Shown piece after piece: positions 42,987-52,337 of a DNA stretch of 64,000 nt. The number at the start of each line of letters is the position of its first letter. Position 1 is the first letter of the stretch. Under the pieces are notes generated by a model. That model worked only from the letters and a program-made list of their open reading frames with translations. It ran no database searches and was not told the origin of the DNA. The stretch spans positions 1,302,001-1,366,000 of the forward strand of contig OY970236.1 of the NCBI GenBank assembly GCA_963714155.1. Reading direction: 5' to 3'. Source of the DNA: VRUE01 sp963714155 (GTDB lineage Bacteria > Actinomycetota > Thermoleophilia > Solirubrobacterales > 70-9). Both the position numbers and the translations under genes were made by a program.

Positions 42987-42992
42987 TAAACT
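42987..42992 (+). promoter_or_regulatory. -10 box of a probable leaderless promoter
   Basis: TAAACT lies exactly 6 nt before the ATG at 42999 of the LAL regulator gene; no Shine-Dalgarno is seen. Confidence 0.55.
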
Positions 42993-42998
42993 CGGACG

Positions 42999-45857
42999 AT
43001 GGGCAACCGGACCCCGCTCGTCGGCCGCGAGGCCGAGAGCGCTGTTCTCAGCGAGGCGCTCGATCGCGCCCGGCAAGGCAACGGCACGCTGCTGCTGCTC
43101 AGTGGCGATGCGGGCGTTGGCAAGACCAGGCTCGCCGACGAGCTGGCCGCCGGCGCTTCGGCGCTCGTCCTGCGCGGCGCCGCGACCAACAGCGTCACGC
43201 CGCCGTACGGGCCGATCGTGGCGGCGCTGCGCTCCTACCTGCGCGTCGAGCCGGATGGCCTCGCCGATTGCGGGCCGCTGCGCTCCCACCTCGCCCTGCT
43301 CCTGCCCGAGCTCGGCGAGCCGGCCGGCGAGAGCGACCGCTCGACGATCTTCGAGGCCGTCCGCTGCGCTTTTGCCCACCTCGCCGGTGAAGGGCAGGCG
43401 CTGGTCATCCTCGACGACCTGCAGTGGTCCGACCAAGCGAGCCTGGAGCTGCTCGCGGCCCTGGCCGCGCCGATCCGGGAGATGCCGATCGTGGTCGTCG
43501 CCGCCTACCGATCGGACGGGCTCCCCCGCGACCACACCCTGCGCTGGCTGCGCAACGAGCTGCGCCGCGGCGGCAACCTCGAGGAGCTGACGCTCGAGCC
43601 GCTCGATCGCGAGCAGACGGGAGCGCTCTTGGGGGCGCTGCTCGACGAGCCCGCCTCGGAGTCGTTGCTTGGCACGGTCCACGACCGCACTCAGGGATCG
43701 CCCTTCTTCGTCGAGGAGCTGGTCGGCGCCCTGCGGGTGAGGGACCGACTCCACGCCGGCTCGACCGGCCTCGAGCTGGCCGAGGAGAGCGAGGTCCCGG
43801 TGCCCGACACGGTTCGCGACGCGGTCGTGATCGGCGCTTCTGAGCTGAGCGAGCAGGCCCGCGAGGCCGCCGAGGTGGCCGCCGTCGCCGATCAGCCCTT
43901 CGAGCTCGCGCTCGCGGCGGAGCTGGCGAGCAGGGCGGGGCTGGTCGAGCTGACCGACAAAGGCCACCTGGTCGAGGACGATCCCGGGCGCGCCGCCTTC
44001 AGGCACGCGCTGGTGCGCGACGCGATCTACGCCGAGGTGCCCTGGCTGCGTCGCCGGGAGATCCACCGCCTGCTCGCCGAGGCGCTCGAACGGGGGAGCG
44101 GCACGAGCATGGAGATCGCCACCCACTGGAGCGGTGCCGGCGACGCCGGCCGTGCCCGCGCGGCCTATGTCGAGGCCGTGCGCCAGTCCGAAGGCCTGCA
44201 CGCCTACCGCGACGCGACCAAGGCCGCCAGCGAGGCGCTGGAGTTGTGGTCGGAGGGGGAAGAGGACGAGCTGCGGGTCGAGACGCTGGAGCGCTACGCC
44301 CGCTGCGCGGAGCTGTCCGGTGAGCTGACCGAGGCGGTGAAAGCGCTGCGCGAGCTGGCCGCGATTCGTTCCGCGGGCGAAGACAGGCTCGGCTTTGCCC
44401 ACGCCCAGCATCGGCTGGCGGCGGTTTACGACCTGAAAGGAGAGCGCGACACCGCCTTCGCCGCCCGGCGGCTGGCTGCCGAGGCCTTCGCCGCCAACGA
44501 GATGCTCGTCGATGCCGCGCTCGAGCGGCTGGCGATGGCCGACTATCAGCGCGCCCGGGCCGGCTACGGCGAGGCGATCGAGCTCTCGCGGGCGGCGCTC
44601 GCGGACGCGACGGCGGCGGAGCGGCTCGACCTCGGCGTTCGCGCTCGCGGCCTGCTCGGCGTCGCCCAGGCCAAGGGCGGCGAGTTCGAGACCGGGCTGG
44701 AGACCGTCCGCGGTGCGCTTGCCCTGGCCCTCGAGCACGACCTGACGCCGGTCGCCGCCGAGCTCTACCAGCGCCTCAGCATGGTCCTCTACGACGCCTC
44801 GGACTACCGCCGCGCCGAGGAAGCGCTGGACACCGCGCTCGGCCTCTGCCGCACCGGCGAGGACGTCCGCACCGAGCTCGCCTGCGTCACCTGCCTCGTC
44901 TACGTGTTGCGCGAGCGCGGCGAGTGGGCGCGCGCCGGCGAGCTGGGCCGCGAACTGATCGACTCCGACACGGCCGTTTGGGTGGCTGAGGGCCTGGTCG
45001 GGGCGATCCACGCCTTCCAGGGGAAGCTGTCCTCGGCGCGGCGGATGCTCTCGGCCTCGCGCTCGGTCTCATCCGCGGTCGGTCACTACAACATGTTCAT
45101 GGACGCGACGACGGGCCTCGCCTACGTCGCCGCGGCCGAGGGGGCGGAGGAGGAAGCGGCCGAGCACTGCCGGACCCTGCTCGCCCGCTGGGAAGAGAGC
45201 GAGGACCACCATTACGCGATCTGGGGGATCCGCTGGGCGGCGACGTTCTTCGCCCGCCAGGGCGACCGCGGCAAGGTGCACGCCTGCACCGAGGCCTTGG
45301 CGAAGATGGCGTCCGAGGCCGGTCACGGCGACGCGATGGCGGCGCTGGCGCAGGCGATCGGCGAGATGGCCGTGCTCGACGGCGACGAGGCAGCGGCCGC
45401 CGAGCACTTCTCGCGGGCCGTCGAGCTTCACCGCACGCTCGCCGTTCCCTTCGAGCGCGCCCAGATCGAACTCCGCGCCGGGGTCGTGCTGGCGGCGGCC
45501 GGGGAGCGCGAGCAGGGGCTGGAGTGGCTGTGCGACGCCTACCGGACCGCCAGCAAGCTCGGCGCCCGGCCGCTTGCCTCGGCGGCTGCGCGCGAGGTGG
45601 CGGCGCTCGGCGAGTCGGTCGCCCAGCGCCTCGGCGGCCGCGCCGCGACCAAAGCCGACGGTGTCCAGCTGACCCGTCGCGAGCTCGAGGTCCTGCGCCT
45701 GGTCTCGATCGGCCGCACCAACCGCGAGATCGCCGGCGAGCTCTTCATCAGCCAGCGCACGGTCGACATGCACGTCCGCAACCTGCTCGGCAAGCTCGAC
45801 TGCCGCTCCCGGGTCGAGGCCAGCCACCGCGCCGGCGAGCTCGGCCTGTTGGCCTAG
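42999..45857 (+). CDS. LAL-family LuxR transcriptional regulator (AAA ATPase, TPR, HTH)
   Basis: The 952-residue protein begins with an AAA-like ATPase: LVGREAE, Walker A GDAGVGKT (36-43), Walker B LVILDDLQWSD and the sensor-like VVAAYRSDG. A long helical region (about 350-860) is built of TPR-like repeats and probably senses a ligand or partner. The C terminus is a GerE/LuxR helix-turn-helix: LTRRELEVLRLVSIGRTNRE, then ELFISQRTVDMHVRNLLGKL. LAL proteins are large ATP-dependent activators, often of catabolic or secondary-metabolic genes. No obvious target cluster is adjacent, so the regulon is unknown. Confidence 0.92.
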   Translation: MGNRTPLVGREAESAVLSEALDRARQGNGTLLLLSGDAGVGKTRLADELAAGASALVLRGAATNSVTPPYGPIVAALRSYLRVEPDGLADCGPLRSHLALLLPELGEPAGESDRSTIFEAVRCAFAHLAGEGQALVILDDLQWSDQASLELLAALAAPIREMPIVVVAAYRSDGLPRDHTLRWLRNELRRGGNLEELTLEPLDREQTGALLGALLDEPASESLLGTVHDRTQGSPFFVEELVGALRVRDRLHAGSTGLELAEESEVPVPDTVRDAVVIGASELSEQAREAAEVAAVADQPFELALAAELASRAGLVELTDKGHLVEDDPGRAAFRHALVRDAIYAEVPWLRRREIHRLLAEALERGSGTSMEIATHWSGAGDAGRARAAYVEAVRQSEGLHAYRDATKAASEALELWSEGEEDELRVETLERYARCAELSGELTEAVKALRELAAIRSAGEDRLGFAHAQHRLAAVYDLKGERDTAFAARRLAAEAFAANEMLVDAALERLAMADYQRARAGYGEAIELSRAALADATAAERLDLGVRARGLLGVAQAKGGEFETGLETVRGALALALEHDLTPVAAELYQRLSMVLYDASDYRRAEEALDTALGLCRTGEDVRTELACVTCLVYVLRERGEWARAGELGRELIDSDTAVWVAEGLVGAIHAFQGKLSSARRMLSASRSVSSAVGHYNMFMDATTGLAYVAAAEGAEEEAAEHCRTLLARWEESEDHHYAIWGIRWAATFFARQGDRGKVHACTEALAKMASEAGHGDAMAALAQAIGEMAVLDGDEAAAAEHFSRAVELHRTLAVPFERAQIELRAGVVLAAAGEREQGLEWLCDAYRTASKLGARPLASAAAREVAALGESVAQRLGGRAATKADGVQLTRRELEVLRLVSIGRTNREIAGELFISQRTVDMHVRNLLGKLDCRSRVEASHRAGELGLLA

Positions 45858-45876
45858 CTCGCCGGTCGCCGGTTCG

Positions 45877-46719
45877 TCACGCCTTTGTTCGCCCGACCGC
45901 GAGCAGGTACTCCATCTCGAAGCGGGCGTCGTCGGCGCTGCCCAGGTTCTGCTCCTCGAAGTAGCCGTCCAGCGCCTGCTCGAACTCCGCCTCGCGCTCG
46001 TTGCTGCGGGCGTTTGCCTGCGCGGCGATCGTCGGGCCGTAGCGCTGCTTGAAGTGCTCGGCGTAGTCGATCGGACGATCGAAGGCGGTCACCTCGAGCA
46101 CATCACGCTCCAGCCGGCCGAACTCGACCCGCTCTCCGAACAGCTCCCGCAGGTGGTCCTCGCCACCCCAGAGCGGTGGCGGCTGGGCACCGGGTGGCGG
46201 CGTGGGGGCGAACGGCCCAATCGTGCGGAAGAGGCCGCCGATCATGCCCTCGGGCGTCCAGCTCAGCAGCCCGATCGTGCCGCCCGGGCGGCAGACCCGC
46301 ACGAGCTCGTCGGCGGCCGCCTGGTGGTGGGGCGCGAACATCACCCCGATCGAGGAGATGACGACGTCGAAGCTGGCCTCCTCGAAGGGAAGGTCCTCGG
46401 CGTCGGCCTCGGCCCACTCGAGCTCCACGCCCTCGGCCTCGGCCCGGGCGCGGCCGGCGTCGAACAGCTCCGGCGTCAGGTCGCTGGCGATGACCGTTGC
46501 CCCGCTGGCGGCTGCGGGAATTGCCGCGTTGCCGGTCCCCGCGGCGACGTCGAGGACGCGCACTCCGGCCTCGATCTCGCAGGCCTCGACCAGGCGTGGT
46601 CCAAGGGGCAGCAGGAAGGTCTCGACCATCGATGGGTAATCGCCGGACGCCCACATCGCCCGGTGGCGGGCCTTGAGCTCGCTGTTTGCGTCCTTCGTTT
46701 TCTCTGGGATGTCATTCAC
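45877..46719 (-). CDS. Class I SAM-dependent methyltransferase
   Basis: The 280-residue protein has the SAM-binding motif RVLDVAAGTGNAAIPAAASG and the acidic loop VIASDLTPELFDAGRARAE. The region DAEDLPFEEASFDVVISSIG is also typical. It starts MNDIPEKTKDANSELKARHR, the N terminus of UbiE/COQ5-like or small-molecule methyltransferases. The HFKQRYGPTIAA segment lies in the cap. The acceptor is unknown. A GGAGAT motif lies 7 nt before the ATG. Confidence 0.85.
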   Translation of the reverse strand: MNDIPEKTKDANSELKARHRAMWASGDYPSMVETFLLPLGPRLVEACEIEAGVRVLDVAAGTGNAAIPAAASGATVIASDLTPELFDAGRARAEAEGVELEWAEADAEDLPFEEASFDVVISSIGVMFAPHHQAAADELVRVCRPGGTIGLLSWTPEGMIGGLFRTIGPFAPTPPPGAQPPPLWGGEDHLRELFGERVEFGRLERDVLEVTAFDRPIDYAEHFKQRYGPTIAAQANARSNEREAEFEQALDGYFEEQNLGSADDARFEMEYLLAVGRTKA

Positions 46720-46809
46720 AGTGATCTCCTTTTCGTCTGTGCCGTTGCAGATGGTCTACTAGGCCGAGTCGGTAGTGGATCCGGCCGTGCTCGCCGGACA
46801 GGTGATCCC

Positions 46810-47568
46810 TCACAGGTGCCGCTCCTCACGGAACATCTTCAGCGCGTAGGCGCCGGCCGGATGCGTCCGCAGCTCGCGAACCGTCGCCCCCATGGCCGGT
46901 GGCAGCTCCTCGGGCTGGGGGAGCGGCACGCCGTACTCGGGTGGCATCAGCACCGCCGCCGCCAGCGCGGCAAAGGTCAGGTCTGCGGCGCTGAAGTGTT
47001 CGCCGCAGAGGTAGGGACGCCCGTCACCCAGCCTGGTGGCAACTTCGTCGAAGGTCGCGCGCACCTGCGCTTCGGACTGCGCCGCGGTGGCCGGGGTGAC
47101 GTCGAGGTAGCGGTCGATGATCCGGGATACGGCGGCGTAGGCGAATGGCAGCCCGCGGCGCTGCCAGGCGGGCACTCCCGTGCAACCGTAGGCAACTGCG
47201 ATGTCACGATGCCCGCGCAGGGCGTTGTACATCCACCTGCGTCCCTCCGGACCGAGGCGCGCGTCGAAGTCGCTTTGCAGTGCCCGCGCTTCCGCCGCGA
47301 CGGTGGGGTCCTCACCGAAGAGGCCGCGGCCCGGCGGCGCCTTGGCGCTGGCCTCCTCGACGATCTCGGCCGAGTCGGCAAAGACCCGGTCTCCCCAAAC
47401 GAGCACGGGCGCGGTTTTTCCGCCGCCCGCTCGTCGAACTGGGATCCAGTGGAGGATCTGAAGGTGAGCTCGCTCCTCATAAGCGATGCCCGCCCGGTCG
47501 AGCGCCCAGCGAGCCTTCTCGCAGTAGTGACTGATCGGAATCGTGACCAGAACCGGGCTCTCGCTCAT
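46810..47568 (-). CDS. Glutathione S-transferase-like protein
   Basis: From ATG 47568 the protein has 252 residues. The thioredoxin-like N-terminal domain starts VLVTIPISHYCEKARWALDR, with a single Cys in the place of the usual SxxC/CPxC active site, followed by PVLVWGDRVFADSAEIVEEA (the glutathione-binding turn and ES/DS motif). The all-helical C-terminal domain runs from about residue 90. Actinobacteria generally lack glutathione, but some Thermoleophilia might use it; the YbdK-type ligase at 51170 is another hint of such thiol chemistry. The substrate is unknown. Confidence 0.8.
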   Translation of the reverse strand: MSESPVLVTIPISHYCEKARWALDRAGIAYEERAHLQILHWIPVRRAGGGKTAPVLVWGDRVFADSAEIVEEASAKAPPGRGLFGEDPTVAAEARALQSDFDARLGPEGRRWMYNALRGHRDIAVAYGCTGVPAWQRRGLPFAYAAVSRIIDRYLDVTPATAAQSEAQVRATFDEVATRLGDGRPYLCGEHFSAADLTFAALAAAVLMPPEYGVPLPQPEELPPAMGATVRELRTHPAGAYALKMFREERHL

Positions 47569-47608
47569 GACAACAGTGTGCCCGGCGGTGGTGTAGGGCG
47601 TCGGCCGG

Positions 47609-47851
47609 TTAGAGCGGGGACTTGGAGCGGGCCTTCTTGCCCTTCGAGTGGCTCTTGTCGGCGGCTCGCTGCGAGGTTCCGAACGATTTGGATAGCAGGC
47701 GGCCGATCGGGCCGGGCGCCTTGGCGCCGGCGCGCTGGCCAGTGGAGAAGCCCTTGTCGGTCGCGCGGCGCGCGTGGTCGGAAAAGCGCGGCAACAGAAA
47801 GCCCAAGATCGCCAGGAGGACACAGATTCCGATCACGGCTGCAATCAGCAT
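47609..47851 (-). CDS. Small basic membrane protein
   Basis: The 80-residue protein has one N-terminal transmembrane helix (about 2-20, LIAAVIGICVLLAILGFLLP). A strongly basic cytoplasmic tail rich in Lys, Arg and Ser follows (AADKSHSKGKKARSKSPL at the end). It may bind nucleic acid or acidic lipid at the membrane; there is no recognised family. It is followed by a 72-nt gap. Confidence 0.6.
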   Translation of the reverse strand: MLIAAVIGICVLLAILGFLLPRFSDHARRATDKGFSTGQRAGAKAPGPIGRLLSKSFGTSQRAADKSHSKGKKARSKSPL

Positions 47852-47923
47852 GGACGGTCAAGTACCCGGCTGGGCAGTCCCCAAAACGAGATAGCGAATG
47901 GGGAGAACGGGTAAAGCGATCAC

Positions 47924-48031
47924 TTGTTCATCTTCTTCTCGAACAGGCTTGGCTGCGCCGGCTCCCTGCTGGTCTCGGCAGTCGTGACGCTGATCCTCCT
48001 CCTCGCGCTCGGCGTGATCGAACTCGACTAG
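47924..48031 (+). CDS. 35-residue membrane micro-protein
   Basis: TTG 47924 opens a frame reading MFIFFSNRLGCAGSLLVSAV and then VTLILLLALGVIELD, ending at TAG. Very similar small proteins beginning IFFSNRLGC and ending in one hydrophobic helix are, as I recall, common in actinobacteria, which supports this frame even though the Shine-Dalgarno is weak. The function is unknown; one transmembrane helix is expected. Confidence 0.6.
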   Translation: MFIFFSNRLGCAGSLLVSAVVTLILLLALGVIELD

Positions 48032-48137
48032 GCCGGGTCTTTGCCCTCCATCGGCGCTGCGCAGGTGTCGATCTCACGGCGGCGCCGCTCGGGGCGTTTA
48101 TATGGATGACGGCAAGAAACGCGAGGGGAGCCAGCTG

Positions 48138-48656
48138 ATGACCGCAACGCATAAGACCATCGACTCGTCGCTTGGCGATCTGACGCTCGTCGCCAGGGAC
48201 GGCGTTCTGAGCGGGCTCTACTTTCCGGGGCACTGGTACATGCCTGCTCCCGACGTCTTTGGCGTGCGGTCCGGGCGCGGCTTCGAGCAGGCCGAGCGGC
48301 AGCTGGGCGAGTACTTCGCCGGCGAGCGAACCGAGTTCGAGCTGGCGACGACGATCGCCGGCGACGGGTTCCAGCGCCGCGTCTGGGAGCTGATCGACCG
48401 GATTCCCTACGGGCAGACCACTACCTACGGCGAGATGGCGGCGGAGTTGGGGGACCCGACCCTGGCGCGCAAGGTCGGCGGCGCCGTCGGCCGCAATCCG
48501 CTCTCAATCGTCACTCCCTGTCACCGGGTCGTCGGCAAGGACGGCAAGCTCACCGGCTACGCCGGCGGCCTCGAGCGCAAGCGGTTCCTGCTCGAGCTGG
48601 AGGGTGTCGGTGAGCGACTGGCCGGGGATCAGCAGCAGTTGTCGCTCTCGGGCTGA
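48138..48656 (+). CDS. ogt: Methylated-DNA-protein-cysteine methyltransferase
   Basis: Ogt removes O6-alkyl groups from guanine by transferring them to its own cysteine. From ATG 48138 the protein has 172 residues, with FQRRVWELIDRIPYGQTTTY and GEMAAELGDP (helix-turn-helix). The active-site motif PCHRV has Cys128, and GYAGGLERKRFLLE follows. The frame opens 36 nt earlier, but a GAGGGGAG Shine-Dalgarno fits the inner ATG. It is repair by stoichiometric suicide reaction and needs no cofactor. Confidence 0.92.
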   Translation: MTATHKTIDSSLGDLTLVARDGVLSGLYFPGHWYMPAPDVFGVRSGRGFEQAERQLGEYFAGERTEFELATTIAGDGFQRRVWELIDRIPYGQTTTYGEMAAELGDPTLARKVGGAVGRNPLSIVTPCHRVVGKDGKLTGYAGGLERKRFLLELEGVGERLAGDQQQLSLSG

Positions 48657-48669
48657 CGGTTGCGGCCGA

Positions 48670-49452
48670 CTAGCGCGGCTTGATCACGTGCGCGGCTAGG
48701 TCAGCGGGCGCGCCCTTGGCGCGGAAGCGCCGGTTCCTGGCGCTGACGGTGGCGGGGTCGAGGGCCGCGAGGGTCGGCTCGGAGACGAGGATCTCGCCCG
48801 GCTTGGCCGCCTTGGCGAGCCGGGCGGCGATGTTGACGTCGACGCCGAAGTAGTCGCCGCCGAGCTTGCGCGGGCGGCCGAGGTGGATCCCGGTCCGCAG
48901 CTGCGGCCGGTACCCCTCGAGCTCGATCAACGCCGTCTGCCGATGGGCGGCGAAAGCCGCATCGACGGCGCTACCGGCGTCCCAGAACGCGCCCATCAGC
49001 CCGTCGCCGAGGCGCTTCACCACCTCGCCACGCCGGTCCAGAATCGGTGGCTCGACCGCCTCGCCGAATTCGCGCAGCAGCTTGACCGCCTGCCGGTCGC
49101 CGGCCTCCAGTGCCCAGCTGGAGAAGCCGACCAGGTCGGTGAAGAGGATCGCCACGTCGACCTTGCCGCGGCCGCGATCCTGTCGCTCCGACAGTCGCTG
49201 CCAGGCCTGCAGCGCGGTTAGGCCAAGCTCGCCGAGGACGCCCGGCTCGGCGGCCCTGGCGGCGACCAGCTGCCGGGCCGCCAGATCGGCCGGCCGGCCA
49301 CGGGCGGTGGAGAGCCGGTCGACGAACTCGTCGTCGCCCATGGCCTGCTCGCGCGCCTGTCGGGCGGAGGCGACCAGCTTCGGGTGCCGGTTGAACCGTC
49401 GCGCGGCGGCGGCGAAGCGCTTTGCGGCTGACTCCTTTGGCGCATCTGTCAC
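48670..49452 (-). CDS. Class III adenylate/guanylate cyclase
   Basis: The 260-residue protein from GTG 49452 carries a single cyclase domain in its C-terminal two thirds. Metal-binding Asp residues are in VAILFTDLVGFSSWALEAGD and VVKRLGDGLMGAF. The transition-state Asn and Arg are in FGVDVNIAARLAKAAKPGEI. The N-terminal 90 residues are helical, with no recognised sensor domain and no transmembrane segment. It should work as a homodimer and make cAMP; the substrate-selecting residues fit ATP only tentatively. Confidence 0.88.
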   Translation of the reverse strand: MTDAPKESAAKRFAAAARRFNRHPKLVASARQAREQAMGDDEFVDRLSTARGRPADLAARQLVAARAAEPGVLGELGLTALQAWQRLSERQDRGRGKVDVAILFTDLVGFSSWALEAGDRQAVKLLREFGEAVEPPILDRRGEVVKRLGDGLMGAFWDAGSAVDAAFAAHRQTALIELEGYRPQLRTGIHLGRPRKLGGDYFGVDVNIAARLAKAAKPGEILVSEPTLAALDPATVSARNRRFRAKGAPADLAAHVIKPR

Positions 49453-49462
49453 GGCCTCAGCC

Positions 49463-49468
49463 TACGAT
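49463..49468 (+). promoter_or_regulatory. -10 box of a probable leaderless promoter
   Basis: TACGAT lies exactly 6 nt before GTG 49475. The divergent cyclase gene starts 22 nt away, so promoters overlap. Confidence 0.5.
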
Positions 49469-49474
49469 CCGCCG

Positions 49475-51049
49475 GTGCAGATCGACGGAACCGCACTCGA
49501 GCGGCCGGCGCCACCGCTCGGCGAGCTGCTGAGCGCCGGCGTGGAGGCGCGCCCCGACGAGGTCGCGCTGATCTCGGCCGAGCGCTCGCTCAGCTGGCGC
49601 CAGCTCGACGAGGAGAGCACGCGGCTGGCCGCTGGCTATCGCGGGCTGGGACTGGCAGTCGGGGACCGGCTGGCCTCGCTGATGCCGAACCGGATCGACC
49701 TTGTCGTCCACTACCTCGCCTGTTTCCGGGCCGGACTGGTCGCCACTCCGCTCAACTACCGCTACACGGCGCGTGAGATCGACCACGCGCTGGAGGTCAG
49801 CGGCGCCCGGGCGCTCCTTGTCCACGTCGAGCGGGCGGGCGACGTGGCGGAGAGCAAGCTCGCCGCTGAGCTCGAGCTGGGGACGATCGCCTACGACGAC
49901 GGCAATGGAAGCGGGACGGGGGAGTGGGGCCACAGCTTCACGGGGCTGCTCGAGCACGATCCGCTGCCGGCAGATTCACCGCTGGACCCGAGTGAGCCGG
50001 CCGCGATCTTCTTCACCTCGGGCAGCACCGGCCCGGCCAAGGGCGTAACCCACACGCGCGAATCGCTGCGCTGGATGATCGCCAGCGCCGCCACCGCTTT
50101 TGAGCTCGACGCCGCTGACGTCTTCCTACCCGGCTCCTCGATGTCCCACATCGGCTCCTTCCTCTGGGCGCTCAGCATGCTCTCGGTTGGCGGCCGGGTC
50201 GTCGTTGCCCGCACCACCGACAGCCACGAGCTGCTGCCGCTGCTGCGCGCGCAGCAGCCGAGCGTGATGGCGATGATCCCGGCGGCATTGCTGGCCCTGA
50301 TCCGCGACCACGACCTGCAGCCCGGCGACCTCTCCTGCCTGCGGATCTGCCGCTCGGGCTCGGACAAGGTCTCGACCGAGCTGCTGAGCGAGTTCGCCGC
50401 TGCCGCCGGCTTCCCGATCGTCGAGGGCTACGGCATGACCGAGGTCGGCCTGGCGACGCTCAACCCGCCCTCCGGCGTGGTCAAGCAGGGCTCGATCGGG
50501 CCGCCGATTGGCGGCTACAGCGTCGCCCTGCGCAATGAGGACGGGGAGCCGATCGAGGGCGAAGAGGTCGGCCGGATCTGGATCCGCACCCGCAGCCGCA
50601 TGGCCGGCTACTGGCAGGCGCCGGAGGCAACCGCCGAGGTGCTCGCCGATGAGTGGCTGGACTCCGGCGACCTGGCGCGCGCCGACGAGGACGGCTACCT
50701 CTGGTTCTTCGGCCGCAAGAAGCAGGTGATCGTCCACGACGGCTCCAACATCAGCCCGCTCGAGGTCGAGGCTGCGCTGGATGAACACCCGGCGATCGGC
50801 GTTGCCGGCGTCGTCGGCATCCACGACACCGTCCACGGCGAGAACGTGCGCGCCTACGTCACCCTGCGCGAGGGAGCCGAGCGCCCCTCGAGCGCCGACC
50901 TGATCGTCTTCTGCCGCGAGCGCGTCGGCTACAAGGCTCCCGAGGAGATCGTTTTTCTCGATGAGATGCCGCTCAACCCGACCGGCAAGATCGACCGCGT
51001 CGGCCTGAAGCAGATGGCCGAAGACCACCTGCACCCGCACGGGCTGTAA
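49475..51049 (+). CDS. AMP-forming acyl-CoA synthetase
   Basis: From GTG 49475 the protein has 524 residues. The frame is open far upstream, but that region belongs to the cyclase. It has the ANL-family signatures: P-loop-like FFTSGSTGPAKGVTHTRESL, motif GYGMTEVGLATL, the hinge region YLWFFGRKKQVI and the C-terminal Lys in NPTGKIDRVG. It activates a carboxylic acid as acyl-adenylate and joins it to CoA. Chain length is not readable; link to the two acyl-CoA dehydrogenases in the window is plausible. Confidence 0.92.
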   Translation: MQIDGTALERPAPPLGELLSAGVEARPDEVALISAERSLSWRQLDEESTRLAAGYRGLGLAVGDRLASLMPNRIDLVVHYLACFRAGLVATPLNYRYTAREIDHALEVSGARALLVHVERAGDVAESKLAAELELGTIAYDDGNGSGTGEWGHSFTGLLEHDPLPADSPLDPSEPAAIFFTSGSTGPAKGVTHTRESLRWMIASAATAFELDAADVFLPGSSMSHIGSFLWALSMLSVGGRVVVARTTDSHELLPLLRAQQPSVMAMIPAALLALIRDHDLQPGDLSCLRICRSGSDKVSTELLSEFAAAAGFPIVEGYGMTEVGLATLNPPSGVVKQGSIGPPIGGYSVALRNEDGEPIEGEEVGRIWIRTRSRMAGYWQAPEATAEVLADEWLDSGDLARADEDGYLWFFGRKKQVIVHDGSNISPLEVEAALDEHPAIGVAGVVGIHDTVHGENVRAYVTLREGAERPSSADLIVFCRERVGYKAPEEIVFLDEMPLNPTGKIDRVGLKQMAEDHLHPHGL

Positions 51050-51057
51050 GCGTCTTC

Positions 51058-51102
51058 TCCGGTGCGCTTTATGTGGCTGGGAGACGCATAAAGCGCACCG
51101 GA
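51058..51102. repeat. Palindromic element, copy 2
   Basis: TCCGGTGCGCTTTATG (51058-51073) and CATAAAGCGCACCGGA (51087-51102) form a 16-bp stem with a 13-nt loop, between two convergent genes. Its arms match the elements at 19392 and 61815. Confidence 0.9.
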
Positions 51103-51169
51103 AGCCCGGACCGCTGCTAGCTGAGGATTGAAATCAGCGCGCTGGCGACGATGGCCAGTGGCTCGCTGC

Positions 51170-52282
51170 TCAGCGACGAGTAGTCAGGTACTCGATCAGG
51201 CCCGCCATGCCGCCTTCGCGCTGGACCCGGCGCTGGTCGTCAGCCCCGTTGCCCTCGCGCAGGATCCGCTCCACCTCCTCGAGCGCCGCGTCGCCGCCGA
51301 GCTCACGGGCGTAGGGGTGGACTGAGTCGAGCACCCTGCGGCCGACCTCGCGGGCCGGTGCCGGGTCGTCCTCGTCAAAGAGGATGCTCGCCTCCAGCCC
51401 GTGGCTGGCTGCCTGGAAGTAGGACTCCTCCAGTGCCTCGCGGTAGACGCTGGGCGCGCTCGGCCGGTCGAGCTCCTTGGCGGCGATCGCCTGGATCAAG
51501 GCGGCGATCGCGCTCGAGGCCAGCACCCCGGTCTGCACGTCGACGGCCCTGACCTCGACCGTGCCGAGCTGGGGATGGGGACGGACGTCCCACCAGATAT
51601 AGGTGTAGTCGTCGACTCCGGCGGCGGCGATCAGCTGGTCGGCGACCTGGCGAAACTCTTCGTAGTCGCGGAACTGGCGCGGCAGCTGAAAGCGGGGGTA
51701 GCTGCGCACGACCGAGGAGCGGGAGCTGGCGTTGCCCGAGTCGACTCCCTCGCGGAAAGGGGAGTTGGCGCTCAGCGCCTGCAGCAGCGGCAGGTAGAGG
51801 CGAAAGGCGTTGGCGAGGCGCACCGCGGTCTCCGGATCCGGCGCGCCGACGTGCACGTGCAGGCCGCAGGGCGGCGTTCGCAGTAGGTCGCCGAAGTCGC
51901 GGCGGACGACCTCGTAGCGCGGCTTGGAGACGAGCTTCGCTTCACCGGCATCGGCGGCCGGGTGCAGGCCGGAGGCGAGCAGGCCGTAACCGGTCTCGTT
52001 GATCGCCCGCCTGATCTCGCCGAGCTGGGCGTGAACCTCGCCGGCGTCGTGGCAGATGCCGGTCTTCAGCTCGATCTGCTCGGCAAAGATCTCCGAGGAG
52101 ACCCGGCCGGCAAAGGGGGCGGGGACGCTGTCGAGCACCGCCTCGGCGGCAGCGACCAGCTCGCCCTCCTCGTCGACCAGCAGCAGCTCCTCCTCGACGC
52201 CGAGCGAGAGCGGCGACGAGGCGCCGAAGCGGTGCTCGTCGGCCGCCCCGCCGCTTTGGGGTGCTGGACGATCGGGAAGCAT
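51170..52282 (-). CDS. Carboxylate-amine ligase, YbdK type (glutamate-cysteine ligase 2 family)
   Basis: The 370-residue protein has LSLGVEEELLLVDEEGELV at the start, with the family's Glu-rich ATP/metal motif. CGLHVHVGAPDPETAVRLAN carries the substrate-binding His pair, and DYTYIWWDVRPHPQLGTVEV follows. These are characteristic of the YbdK/GCS2 branch that makes gamma-glutamylcysteine weakly or joins other amines. No bshA or mshC gene is nearby. It converges with the acyl-CoA synthetase across the palindromic element. Confidence 0.88.
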   Translation of the reverse strand: MLPDRPAPQSGGAADEHRFGASSPLSLGVEEELLLVDEEGELVAAAEAVLDSVPAPFAGRVSSEIFAEQIELKTGICHDAGEVHAQLGEIRRAINETGYGLLASGLHPAADAGEAKLVSKPRYEVVRRDFGDLLRTPPCGLHVHVGAPDPETAVRLANAFRLYLPLLQALSANSPFREGVDSGNASSRSSVVRSYPRFQLPRQFRDYEEFRQVADQLIAAAGVDDYTYIWWDVRPHPQLGTVEVRAVDVQTGVLASSAIAALIQAIAAKELDRPSAPSVYREALEESYFQAASHGLEASILFDEDDPAPAREVGRRVLDSVHPYARELGGDAALEEVERILREGNGADDQRRVQREGGMAGLIEYLTTRR

Positions 52283-52337
52283 CAGGGCTACCGGGATACC
52301 CAGGCTGCCGCGGGCAAAAACGCGCTGTTGCTCACGG

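Noticed and set aside
51104..51169. A short minus-strand hydrophobic frame ending in ALISILS after the YbdK-type gene
   Set aside because: It has no start of its own and is only another frame of the end of the YbdK-type gene plus the gap beyond it.
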